DNA of 64,000 nucleotides from Blastobasis lacticolella (Eukaryota; Arthropoda; Insecta; Lepidoptera; Blastobasidae): the NCBI GenBank assembly GCA_905147135.1, contig LR990042.1, forward strand, positions 12,267,545-12,331,544, written 5' to 3'. The notes under the pieces are model-generated. The model saw only the letters and a program-made list of their open reading frames with translations. It was not told the DNA's origin and did not search any database. Positions within the stretch are counted from its first letter, which is position 1. Each line of letters opens with the position of its first letter. The translations under genes were made by a program, and so were the position numbers. Positions 42,260 through 53,410 of this stretch are shown one piece after another.

Positions 42260-43225
42260 AATTCTAAAGCAAGACAAGCACTGTCTCTAAAGTAGATAGA
42301 AAGTATTTCTGTATTTTGGCACTGATATTTGGCTTTTGAATAAATAATCATGGCTCGTCCTATTAACTTCAAGCTCTTAAACAATAACGTTTATACGTTT
42401 ATAAGAGAATACGTTTAGAAACGCCCGCTTATGATTTATTTGGACTAAAAAAATAAATTCTTCTCATTTCTAAGACTTTTTTGGCTGATGTAATTGAGTC
42501 AACTTTGCCTCTAGATGAGGATGTTGCTCATATAGAGTCAGTTTTACTCTATGTAGAAGAGAGACTTAACTCTCTCCAATAGAGGTTTACCTCGGTTACC
42601 TTATATAAAATTATTATAACCTACCTAAATCACTTATTTTATAGATTCGAGCGCCTAGACTATGATGGTTGCTCCCTTTCTCTAAATTCTACAAGAAGAC
42701 AGGCACATGTCTTTAAAGTAGATAGAAAGTATTTCTGTATTTTGGCACTAATATTTGGCTTTTGAATAAATAATCATGGCTCGTCCTATTAACTTCATAC
42801 TCTTAAACAATAACGTTTATACGTTTATAAGTGAATACGTTTAGAAACGCCCGCTTTAGATTTATTTGGACTAAAAAAACAAATTCTTCTCATTTCTGAG
42901 ACTTTATCGGCTGATGTAATTGAGTCAACTTTGCCACTAGATGAGGATGTTGCTCAGATAGAATCAGTTTTGCTCTATGTAGAAGAGAGACTTAACTCTC
43001 TCCAAAAGAGGTTTACCTCAGTTACCTCCAATAAAATTATAACCTACCTAAATCACTTATTTTATAGATTCGAGCGCCTAGACTATGATGGTTGCTCCCT
43101 TTCTTTAAATTCTATTAGAAGACAAGCACATGTCTTTAAAGTAGATAGACAGTATTTTTGTATTTTGGCTCTAGTATTTGGCTTTTATAAAATAATAATG
43201 GCACGTACTTTCAACTTCTACTTAA
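42256..43225 (+). repeat. Tandem repeat of about 424 bp with coding appearance, 2.3 copies
   Basis: Landmark spacings are 423-426 bp (GACTATGATGGTTGCTCCC at 42,658 and 43,081; ATTTGGCTTTT at 42,328, 42,754 and 43,177). Unit 3 is fused in frame to a final exon-like segment, interrupted by the TTAA element at 43,226. Confidence 0.9.
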
Positions 43226-44841
43226 CCCATACATGCTCAACTTTATTTTTTCGATAGATTATTATTATTTATGTCTTATTTTAAGTCTATGTAACATAAA
43301 TAAACATGTTATTTGAATAATAGTTGTAAAAATAATACAGTTTTGGAAATTTTCACCGCCCCAATATAGGGGCGCTGAGCACGCCCCGCCACACATAAAG
43401 TTTTTTGTGTTTCCCAATATTTGGAACTAAAGAACTAATTTTGAATTATTTTTATTTATTTATAATTGTTATTTATTTATTCATTATGCAGAAATTACCA
43501 ATATTTTATTACATTGCTAAAAATATAACACTTAGTTTTTAGGATTGAAACATTTTCGATACTGGGTTTTAAGGCGAAAATGGGGAAATGGGAAATTATA
43601 ATGGAAAGTAAATTTAAAAATTTAGGTGGGGTTAGGAACTAAAATGCCATACGATAAATAAAATAATGGAATCAGAATAAAGAGAATCTATCCAGACGAA
43701 CGCAATCAAAAATCTCATAGAAAAGGAGGAGAATCCTTGAGATTGGCTTCAATGGACGGCTCAAATACCGATTCGACGCATAATTTCCCAGATAGGTTAT
43801 TGCTACAGTCATGATAGATTTATAAGACATGTTGATGACCCTTCTAGCCCAGCTGATGAAAGCCTATATAACTGAAATGCGTTAGAGGTATTCATAGTAC
43901 CATTCAATGGCCACATCAAAAATTGTCAATACCACTTCTTCTACTGATATATCGTAGCAACCAATATTTTGATGAAGGCGATCAACTTTCGGACTCCTTT
44001 CACCAGCTGAGCAAGAGAAGGGTCATCACGATTATCTACCATCTATCACTGTGTTTACAACCTATCTGAAAAAATATGCATCGGCTCGCTACATGAGCCG
44101 TTCTTTGAAACTAATCTCAAGGAAAAGAAGGACGACGACCTGACGACTAAATAGAGCTGACCACATTATTATTTTCAGTGCTAATCAGATACGTTACGCT
44201 CAGTGCCATAAAAATACTACGACAAAGTGTCGAAAATGTAATATAGGTTGCCTTAGGTACTATTTTCAGAAATTTCACTCTTAAAAACTACAAATTTTAT
44301 ATTCCTAGTAATGATTTTGTTATTTCCACATAATTTATAAATGAATAAAAATTACTTTAACATTCTAAATTAGTTATTTCTATCTAATTATTTTCCAATA
44401 TAGCGGAAATAGAACTATTCTGGAACAAATTTTACGCGTGGCGAGGCGTGCTCAGCGCTCCGAAATTGGGGCGGTATAAAAAAAATCCTTTTATATCTAT
44501 ATGTCACATGAACAAATTGATTTATTTTACAAAACCCATTTAACATAAACCAACCAATAAGGAAAGCCACTTTACACATACATAATAACTTATAAGCTAC
44601 TTATAAACTTAGTTTTTTTTCCGTGACATCGTAAACACAAGACAAGGACTTTTTATTTTATCAAATTACAGATGAAATGATGCGAAAATAATATTTATTT
44701 TGTTGGCGCATGTTGTTAGCAATGTATTTAAACGAAATAGTGGCTTGTAAAAATAAATAAATACTTTTTACATGTAATAAATACCATAAAATCCACCGTT
44801 TTAAAATTGGGGCAGTGAGCACATACGGGTTAAATTCGTAA
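42835..44841 (+). pseudogene. Unknown protein frame in the 424-bp unit, split by a TTAA transposon
   Basis: I do not recognise this protein. In the last unit the frame is open from 42,835 with no ATG at its start, contains LPLDEDVAQIESVLLYVEER, SNKIITYLNHLFYRFERLD and VFKVDRQYFCILALVFGF, and reaches TTA at 43,222. Removing the 43,226-44,829 element and one TTAA gives L-N-S and TAA at 44,839-44,841, so about 132 codons. The earlier units keep most of the same residues but have stops. The product is predicted rich in helix (inference). It could be a decayed host exon cluster or a transposon protein fragment. Confidence 0.45.
43226..44829. mobile_element. piggyBac-like non-autonomous DNA element, TTAA target
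   Basis: Terminal inverted repeats CCCATACATGCTCA (43,226) and TGAGCACATACGGG (ends 44,829) are flanked by TTAA at 43,222-43,225 and 44,830-44,833. CCC..GGG ends and TTAA duplication are the signature of piggyBac transposons. A second inverted pair lies inside (about 43,353-43,410, CCGCCCCAATATAGGGGCGC; and 44,425-44,482, GGAGCGCTGAGCACGCC in reverse), resembling subterminal repeats. No transposase frame is left in the 1.6 kb; the middle has short decayed frames only. Confidence 0.8.
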
Positions 44842-45013
44842 TAAAATTTTAATTACGTAGTTCTACTCGTGGGCTCTCTTATATCGGTTTATTTCTTTCA
44901 TTTTATTATTGTATGATATAGTTTTCTTTGCCGACTTTAGAATATGTTTATTAATATGCTATATATATCTTCTATCCTATATTATATTTTTTGTTTATTT
45001 TTCTGGGTTATGG

Positions 45014-45665
45014 GTAGGGCCGTCCGGTATAAAGAAGCCTACACCGAGTGCGGTTCGCGACACTTTAAATAAGCCTTAGATGCATCTTCTTAGAGCGGTT
45101 GGTGACTCTCCAAACCCGTGTTAGGTCCCGCTTGATTCCCCAAATATTTATTTCTTTAATTTTGTTTTCGTGACGAGTAGGGCCGTCCGGTATAAAAAAG
45201 CCTACACCGGGTGCGGTTTGCTACACTTAAAATAAGCCCTTAGCTGCACCTCTTAGAGCGGTTGGTGACTCTACCATTCCGTGTTAGGTACCGCTTGTTC
45301 CCTCTAATATTTATTACTTTGATTTTTGTTTTCATGATGGGTAGGGCCGTCCGGTATAAAAAAGCCTACACCGAGTGCGGTTTGCAACACTTAAAATAAG
45401 CCCTTCGCTGTATCTCTTAGAGCGGTTGGTGACTCTACAATCCCGTGTTAGGTACACCGCCTGTTCTTTCAAATATTTATTTCTTTCATTTTGTTTTCGT
45501 GATGGGTAGGGCCGTCCGGTATAAAAAAGCCTACACCGAGTGCGGTTTGCAACACTTAAAATAAGCCCTTCGCTGTATCTCTTAGAGCGGTTGGTGACTC
45601 TACAATTCCGTGTAAGGTACCGCTTATCCACTTGTACATTCTTCTCGTTGTGTATGCTACGAGCG
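45014..45665. repeat. 164-bp tandem repeat, four copies
   Basis: GTAGGGCCGTCCGGTATAAA occurs at 45,014, 45,177, 45,341 and 45,506 (spacing 163, 164, 165). Each unit also has AGCCTACACCGAGTGCGG and TAGAGCGGTTGGTGACTCT. A minus-strand frame spans two units only because the unit is stop-poor in one phase. Confidence 0.95.
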
Positions 45666-46329
45666 CCCGTAAAAGAGATCAACTAGTTGAATCCCATTTG
45701 CGGTCATCGTGTATTTCACAGATATATATATATATATTATAACGTATTTATTGATTACACAGAACATTCGAATCTTTGAGTCACCCTTTTTATTTATTCT
45801 TATTACTATTTATCCTAACGTATTTATTTAAAGTTTATTCAAAATATTTTTAAGTCGGAAAAGTCTTACTTATTTTAAATGATTGAAGTTTTCCTACTTC
45901 CTTAGATTTGACGGCACGGTTGTGACCGAGCCATGTTTCCATTTATCAATAATAAAACTTTATTATTTTCTTATTAAAAATAAATAAACTTTTAACTGTT
46001 ATTTTGGAATGTTAGGAATAATAATATAAACATGTTACGAATTTTATTTTACTTGAACTTCATATTCCAATATCATTCTTATTGTATGAAGACTGCTACA
46101 AATTATTATTATTTTCTTCTGATTAACTAACAAACAAATTCTTACAATTACTGAACACTTCCTTATTGGACTTGTCTTTTCTTTTCTTCTTGTTTTCTTT
46201 TATTTCTGCAAATATTTAAAGATTTTAAATTTTTTTTTCTTTTTATAAGTGTTGTTCCCACATTAATGTTTTTTTACTTTGGTTGTAACTAAGGATTTTC
46301 TACATATTACCCATATTTATTTAACTCCC
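45666..46329. other. AT-rich spacer, no gene recognised
   Basis: Very T/A-rich with homopolymer T runs. A (TA)n of about eight repeats starts near 45,721. Nothing else is supported. Confidence 0.5.
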
Positions 46330-46735
46330 TCTACACTTTAACCCCTCTAAAGGGTTAGGGTTCTTTATTTTGCTTAAACTACTCTAAAGGATTAGGGTTC
46401 TTTGTCATGCTTTCACCCCTCTAAAGGGTTAGGGTTCCTCCTATACTTTAACCCCTCTAAAGGGTTAGGGTTGTCTCTATGCTTTAACCTCTCTAAAAGG
46501 TTAGGGTTGTCTCTATACTTTAACCTCTCTAAAAGGTTAGGGTTCTCTTAATATACTCCAACCCCTCTAAAAGGTTAGGGTTCTCTTAATATACTCTAAC
46601 CCCTCTAAAAGGTTAGGGTTCCTTTAATATACTCTAACCCCTCTAAAAGGTTAGGGTTCTCTTACTATACTCTAACCCCTCTAAAGGGTTAGGGTGTTCT
46701 TGTTTACTTTATCCCTCTAAAGGGTTTGGGTAATC
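46330..46735. repeat. Hairpin-forming minisatellite, about eleven units
   Basis: Each unit carries CTAACCCCTCTAAAAGGTTAG or a close variant, which folds on itself (AACC..GGTT), followed by GGTTCTCTTAATATA-type spacer. Units are 36-47 bp apart between 46,345 and 46,716. Compensating changes appear: AACCCCTCTAAAGGGTT and AACCTCTCTAAAAGGTT both keep pairing. Confidence 0.9.
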
Positions 46736-46902
46736 TCTTATCACTCAAAGTGATGTAGGAATTACTGGGAGCGGCTGACAACTCCTTAAATAAGCCATTG
46801 TTTTAACTTACTGACAAAATTTATAAACCTTACTTGTACTTAAGTTGCAAAAAATTTTCTTTATAGGTTCAAATTTTTTTTTTTCGAGTTTTTGGGGTAA
46901 TA

Positions 46903-47714
46903 TGTAGGATCTTACTTTGCCTTATGTAATACTTACGGTTATGAGGACTCCTGTTTAAACGTTGTTTTCAACACGTTGACACTTTTATTCTTAATTTTTC
47001 CACCTTTATTAGTTTATTATGGGCATCTTTGGATCTGGCCCTTCAGGCTCTGATTGTCAATCATTATTTCCTGGAAAATATGTTAATTCTGTATTTGATG
47101 TAACTACGTTTTTACTAATGTGTTTAATTTAAATTGAATATAATATAATATAGGGTTTTGCTTTGACTTGTGTTAATACTTACGGTTATTAGGACTATTA
47201 GACACATTTTTGTGTAGCATGTTGATGCTATTTATTTTCAATTTGTTACTTTTTATGGGTATCTTTGGATTTGGCCCTTCAGGCTCTGATTGTCCATAAT
47301 TCCTCCCTGGAAAATTAAGTTTATTCTGTATATCAGACTATGTTGATTACTACGTTCTATTAATGTTTTGATTATAATAGATTTTGGGGAATGTTCTTTT
47401 GATATATAGACACCCAAATGATAAAAGTAATGATGGTTTCCGAATGAAAAGCAGGGGGCAATGGCGTGTGTCTGGATTCTTGCCTTCGTAACTTCTTGTT
47501 TTTTAAATATTATGGATCCGGACGGGCCCCAATGCTTCGGAAGTTGCATTTGATAGGGTTTGATTTATATACAGTTTCCGATACGAATTATACACATAAA
47601 TCCGCATTTTTATTGAGAGCGGGTTCTTTCTGTTATTTTACTCTTGTCATGTCATTTGATGACAAGTGAAATTTTTAATAGTCAAAGGAGATTTTAATCT
47701 TTTTTGTGCCTCTC
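46903..47714 (+). repeat. Repeat R, direct copy 2
   Basis: Same 811-bp unit as 41,449-42,259, in the same orientation, 5.45 kb downstream. After GTGCCTCTCT the flank differs from copy 1 apart from a short ATTCTA. Few substitutions separate them (for example AATATAATATAGG here against AATAGAATATAGG). Confidence 0.88.
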
Positions 47715-48484
47715 TTATTCTAGATAACTGCTGGATCCAATTCCTCATCAGGTCGGCATGAATTATATTCTTGGCTGTCGAACACCAGACCGTCCGAAAA
47801 TAAATATGGACCATTTCGGGAACTGGCTGGTTGACTATGACTACTGGCCAACAAGATCTTATCTTCCTTTGTGCCAAATGGTTCCAGAAGGGTTTTAAAC
47901 GAGGACCCGAGCCTTCAGTATAGGAAGCAGAGAGGGATTGAGTGGAGTTTTGTTTTCCCAGCCTTCGGCCTTGGAGGTGAATAGTTTATAACGTGACGTT
48001 ACCTTGAGATAATAAATCGCCAAAAGTTATTATGTGTGCGGTATAAATCTAAAAAGTATATGCTATGAAGCATCAAATTCTATCTCCGAAGACCCAGTTC
48101 TAAGGGTATGCACCTAGTCGCATGAACCACCAACTCCTATAAGAATCCCAAGCTGACGTAGTCGCTCAACCAGTTCACAAACCGGTACTTTCGGTCTGCG
48201 TTGAAAAATGAAATAAGTGCGCCAGCCCGGACAGAAGGTTATGTGGACAAACTCTTTTTATAACGTTTGTGCTTTTGTAGATTATTTTTGATAAATTCCT
48301 TGTTTTAAATAAATTACAGATGGACTGAATACATACCCACTACCCTGATTCTTTTGTTTTCTTTGCTCAAGGGGTCGGCTACCGACCTCCAATTAATCTC
48401 TCATAAAATAGCTTGCTACTGACCTCTAACAGAGCATTCCTTATTTTACAACTGAACCTGACCCACTGCTAGGCAGTTTGTTAC
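47715..48484. other. Unassigned sequence after repeat R
   Basis: Contains short non-family frames. GGTCGGCTACCGACCTCC near 48,372 and GACCTCTAACAGAGCATTCC near 48,431 are repeat-like, but I cannot assign them. No gene is supported. Confidence 0.35.
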
Positions 48485-48815
48485 GTTACAACATACACAC
48501 ACACACTCACACACTCACACATACACATACAATAATCTCACTTACCTTCTTTATCACTGTAATATTATAAATTTACTCCACCACGCTAACATAAAAGATA
48601 ATTTAATTGTAGTACAGAAATTTTTTCTATGCTACGGAATCCCTACATCATTTTGAAAAATTGTAAACTACCTAGGTACTCAAAATATATAAGATATAAC
48701 TAAGGGAAAGAGCGAGCCACCCCAACACAAGTATATTTATTACTTACTGGGGATGACTCATACATTGTAAAGATTTGAGAAATAAAGAAATTTTTAATTT
48801 AATTTTAATTTAATG
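48485..48815 (+). mobile_element. Candidate 5'-truncated LINE 3' end with CA-run
   Basis: A (CA)n-rich start followed by about 250 bases without coding capacity, then AATAAAG and a T/A-rich tail (ATTTAATTTTAATTTAATG). The layout is like the 3' UTR of LINE-B/LINE-A (CA tract, AATAAAG, T-rich end), but the intervening sequence is not clearly homologous, so the call is tentative. Confidence 0.35.
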
Positions 48816-51800
48816 TGCTCGGTATCTATTTAAATTTTATACGAAAATATTAACACCGACATTATTATTTGCATAATGACAAACTGTGCCTCCACCTTAA
48901 AACCCTAATTGTTACATAATATAGATTGTAGAGCCTTTTATACTCTAAGAATATTAATAAGAGTTTATTAGATTAAGCTCTCAAATATATTCTCTGGTAT
49001 TCACAATCTTCTAAAATTGTATTCCTGCAGGTACAAAAAGCACACATGATCTAGTGAGTTATTAGGTACTGTAACCAACACTATGTACCATGAGCTCGTT
49101 GCCGTACAATTTATTAATATATCATATGTTTATATTTGATAGACTTCGAAATAAACAGGCATATCATACACAGAGCAGTGTGTAGTTAAAATATAGTTTG
49201 CTTATGATTTCTCTTAACAAATGCTCTCAAATACTTAACCAAAACTTGGTTTTGTAATAAACTTAAACAATTTATTTGACGTTAAGAGTAATATTTTAGC
49301 ATGTAATAAATTTACGCGATTAATTAGTTGAACGACAGGCAGAATATCGAGATTATTTTGAATGTTGGGCGACAAGTTATTGGACCCATAAAAAAACTAC
49401 AAGTGATAGTGATGTGTATATAACAAAACGTTTCAACGAAATATCGAAATAATGAATTGAATTAAAGTAAACCTAAATAATAAACTAGTCTAGAACATAA
49501 TTTTAATCTAGTTGTTTGATGACCTAAATTTATTTGTTTCATAGAAATTAACCTCTTTATACTCGGTCTAATATAGCATTACGTCGAGTTTATAGTACCT
49601 AAAACTTCATTATATTCTTTACTCATACTTCCCTACACTACAACTTTTGGTCTAAAGGAATTCCACATCGAATCCATTTGCTTGAATACTTTTCTTTGCG
49701 TTGTTTAAATTTAATCAATAAAACGTCGTAGGTAGTATTACCTACGACGTTTTATTACGCTAGGGATGTATATCCCTAGCTGTTTGTAACATTTAACTAT
49801 TTGCGTTTTATCAGGAACAGTTTGTAAAATTTATGGATGTGCGAACGTTATAAGAGCAGTCGCTTAGACCTCATAAAGTTAGAAATATTTCATTTTTGTG
49901 TTTGAAATATTGAACTGTGGGAATTTTGAAGATAAGGATTCGATTCAAGGTGGCCAGAGTCGTGGAAACGAGACAGTCAGTTTCGGGGGCGCGTCGCGTA
50001 AACATCATCTTTATCCATTTCCGTAACTAAGTAAGCCCAATTTTTCAATTTTCAATAGAAAAGAAGAAAAAAAGAAGAAATTTCCAAATTTCCACGGAAA
50101 AATTCATTACAACTCGCGTGTGATTTGTTTAATTAATTAGTGCTATATTATATTGTGTTATTTTCGGCTTTGTGACGTTTCTTTCGTCCTCTATATATTT
50201 GGTTTGTTTTGGATTTATCTTTGTTTCTAAGTTCCGAAAACGTAAGTGACGTTCTCATTACTTTTGTGGTAGTTAAGAGTATTTATTAGGGCTCTTACAG
50301 ATTTCAATGTAAATATCAAATGGTCATTAATTTTAAAAGAAAAATATTACCAAATTAAATATCATCACTATTCACCCTCACTGAATAAAAAACTATAGAA
50401 ACTAACCTGGGACACAGTTTCGCATGTGACATCGAATACACTCTATGAGGATGAGTTGGCGGCGTTGGCGCACGAATCCCGACTTTGACTTCGATTACTT
50501 AGGTGCTCTAACTAAGTCTATGTCTAGGTTTGCTTTTAGAGCTTTAATGACATTTTCCTACGGACATGAATCTCGAGTTTGGATCGAAACCTGGTCTAAG
50601 TCGTTAGCGTCCCTCACACTAACACACTACTTACAAGCGAGAAAAAAAAATAGTCTCTCCTTGACCCGTGAGTCGATAGGTAGCACCAAAATAATGCTCA
50701 TTGAGACCTTCGGAATAGGTGGGATGGTTTGAGAGGATTAAAAATTAAATTATTGGGCCGATCGATGTCCAAGGCTTTGCTAGAGGGCACGTTGGTTGGA
50801 AATGTAGTCCAGCCACGACGATAGGTGTGATGGGAGTCTCAGTTTATCCCACCGATTAGGTAGATTTTCCGAGACCTAAAGGTCCTAATTCCATATTATT
50901 TGGGTAACTCTAGGACTTCGCAAAAATAGGATTTGGGTGGCCACAGAAGAAAGGAGAATCCGTTTGCCGTTTCGAAAACTGTCACAGCTAAGTCGCATGT
51001 TTACTTTATATCTTATTTGATTTCTTGTGCGGATTTTGATCTTTATTTTGCATTTATTTACGTGAACAACATTTTATTAATTTGCGATTATTTTCTGAAT
51101 ATTCATGCGGTTGATTTACAGGGTATTATTATAAACTTATATATTCCTTGTGACGTTTTTCAAAATGCAAACACAACGTAATGGGTCTGAAAATTTCAAT
51201 TGATAACTAAACGATCACTCTCTTACGGCCAAATTACAAAATGTGAAATTATGTTTATTACAATTGTTTATGGGATGTTTACAATGAAACTACAAGCGTA
51301 ACGGTTGACGGCTGATTTATTAATTTCATTGACGCATAGGTAGGTACATATACATCAATTCTCCCTTCTTAATTCTTTATCCTAAAACAACAAAATGGCA
51401 ACATTAAAGGCCTTGCCACACACAAAGCTCGGCGCGAGCGCGGCTCTGGCGCGGCGCGATGCTGGCGCGTTGCCTAGGCAACTATCACACCGCGTTCGCA
51501 CCGCGCTATAGTTGCCTAACAACTATCGCAGGCTTTGGGCCAAGGTACATAAATAAACATAAACTTAAGAGAGAAAACCGTCTGTGTCTTTGCCAGAGTC
51601 TACTGGTAGCCAGACTATATAAATTACTAAAAAATTCTACCATAAATATTTAATACTTTCTCCTGGCAAGTGCGTTTTGACAAATGTCAAAGACACAAAT
51701 ACGTAAAGAGTGGGTTACTTAAGCCCGCGGGGACTATTCTAGCTACAAATCTCGGTTCAGCCGCTAGCGATAAATATGTTAGAAAAAAGTCGAATTTGAT

Positions 51801-51925
51801 TCTTTATGGCCGTAAGTCAATTGTACACGAATAACTACGATCCAGGGCCATGAAGTAAGCTTTGGGCAATTGTTCGTCTATTTATACTGAACATTAGAGA
51901 AATTGAAATCTTAATAAAAAAATCA
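48816..51925. other. AT-rich intergenic region with two hairpins, no gene recognised
   Basis: The only longer frame (50,445-50,732, 95 codons) has no recognisable domain. A stretch around 49,940-50,241 ends CCGAAAACGTAAGTGAC, a strong splice-donor match (GT at 50,242), so a non-coding first exon is possible but unsupported. Near 51,430-51,530 a GC-rich patch holds the palindrome GTTGCCTAGGCAAC. Confidence 0.4.
49717..49780. repeat. Two adjacent perfect hairpins with GTAT loops
   Basis: Hairpin 1: arms AATAAAACGTCGTAGGTA (49,717-49,734) and its exact complement (49,739-49,756), loop GTAT. Hairpin 2: arms GCTAGGGAT (49,759-49,767) and ATCCCTAGC (49,772-49,780), loop GTAT. Two bases separate them. 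Confidence 0.95.
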
Positions 51926-51929
51926 TAAT

Positions 51930-52365
51930 CACCTTGGCGTTAATGTCCCGATTGTGCTTTTGCGCACGAAGGCCCGGGATCCGGGAAATTATTTTGGGTA
52001 TGTGAAGCGGATTAAGTTTCCCTTTTCCGATATCATAATCATTTTCATCATCTTGGCCATAATGTCCTGGATTGTGTTCTCGCGCACGAAGGCCCGGGAT
52101 CCGCCTTGACCATGATCCAGGTTTTGGCAGATCAGGTAATTACAGCGGAGCGACTGCCATCTGACCTCCGTGACCCTGCTACAAGGGGACCCTGACAAGA
52201 TTGGATCATGGTTACACATTCAGTCGCCTGTATGTGCAGGTTTCATCACGATGTTTTCCCTCCCCGTAAGAGCATCATTTTTACATGGCCGCAGCGGGAT
52301 TCGAACCCGGTACCTCTCGCTTACTAGTCGAATACCCTAACCACTCGGCCACCGTGGCTCTCCAG
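51930..52365 (-). mobile_element. tRNA-derived SINE, copy 2 (minus), with duplicated tail
   Basis: The minus-strand head at 52,365-52,280 has a clean A-box TGGCCGAGTGG and B-box GGTTCGAATCC, spaced as in a tRNA gene, so it can be read as a tRNA-Ser/Leu-like head with a long variable arm. The body runs to about 52,049. The end of the body (GCACGAAGGCCCGGGATCC) is present twice, at 51,965-51,983 and 52,083-52,101, suggesting a partial second copy in tandem. Confidence 0.85.
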
Positions 52366-53019
52366 AAATTGAAATGTAAATAGTATGGCAATACCATAAA
52401 CCATTACTTACTATATTACCATCTATTACTACTTACTATCTGGCAGGCCGTAAGATTGTTGAATGAAATGTAATTTGGTATCAATGTGTTTTGTACCATT
52501 GTGGTGGATAAGATTGAGCTCAATTTTCGGTGCAATGTGGCGGGTACTTGAACAGAACATCTATATCAGCGTTAGAGTCAAGCCACCGAATTTTTGCAGT
52601 GTACAATTTGGGCTCTCTATGTTACGGCATCATTAAAAGTTTGTCTTACTCGACAAGTAAGTCGGACTGAAATGTTTTGAATTTGATGTAGGAGAGCTGT
52701 GTCCACTCGTCCTACCTTTCTTAAGGGGCCTACCTAGGGAGCAAAATTTGCAGTGTGGTGTCCAACAGAGTAAAATAGCATCGCCGTCTACACTAACAGG
52801 TATCGTAAAAGGTGACTTATTTCAGAGGTAGGGCGTTACTTTTCCAAGGCGTTACTTTTACCTACCTTACATATACTCTTGCAAGCTAGCGAGTGGAGGG
52901 GAATAAAAAGTAGCCTATATCCGTCGTCAGGTTCTAAATTATATAATATTATTGTATTGTATTTCTGTCGGTGACTAAGGTTTCCAGTGCTCCATGGGGT
53001 GGGGATGTGGGGAACCGTA
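52366..53019. other. No gene recognised
   Basis: Moderately AT-rich sequence without family resemblance, coding frame or repeat match within the window. Confidence 0.4.
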
Positions 53020-53165
53020 CCTTTGGCAGTGGAGGGTCATTTGCCTTTTTGCTGCCTGAACAACGTGTTATAGAAGTGGGCAACGCATTGGCGATACTCT
53101 TGGTGTTGCTAATGTCTATAGGCAGTGGTGACCACTTTCCATCAGGTAAAAAAATTAACGGAAAG
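53020..53165 (-). repeat. Dispersed SINE-like repeat, inverted copy
   Basis: Reverse complement relative of 10,225-10,345 and 58,195-58,315: shared blocks are CACTGCCTATAGACATTAGCA, ACACCAAGAG and GCGTTGCCCAC. The family looks like a common lepidopteran dispersed repeat (memory-based). No coding. Confidence 0.65.
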
Positions 53166-53251
53166 TACGGATTAGTCACAACACAACATTCACTATTTAT
53201 CTCTAAATGAAACCTAGAAAGCCTACAAAAGAGAGATGTGATAATTGTTGA

Positions 53252-53410
53252 CGACCTGAGTGGTTCAGTGGTCAACATGGCCGGTCTGCCACGCAAGAGG
53301 TCCTGGGTTCGATTCCCGGCCGGGCAGAAATTGAAATGATGAATTTTAATTTCAGTTGCGGGTCTGGGTGTTCTATGTATAATAAGTATGTATTTAAAAG
53401 TATTTAAGTA
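53252..53410 (+). mobile_element. tRNA-derived SINE of a second family
   Basis: The plus strand starts with a tRNA-like head: A-box TGGTTCAGTGG and, about 40 bases on, B-box GGTTCGATTCC followed by CGGCCGGGCAG. The head differs from the SINE family at 52,281-52,365 in the anticodon half. The body has AATTTTAATTTCAGTTGCGGG, and the 3' end is AT-rich. Confidence 0.75.

Noticed and set aside
45332..45682. Minus-strand 116-codon frame with a repeated block
   Set aside because: It follows the 164-bp tandem repeat exactly; the peptide repeat is a by-product of the DNA repeat, with no family match.
41449..47714. Calling the two repeat R copies LTRs of a complete retrotransposon
   Set aside because: No CA terminus, no target duplication outside the copies, no pol gene between them and a third copy without a partner. 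Kept as an unassigned repeat.
50445..50732. 95-codon open frame
   Set aside because: No recognisable domain, no splice or promoter support and no repeat in the window; could be chance in this composition.
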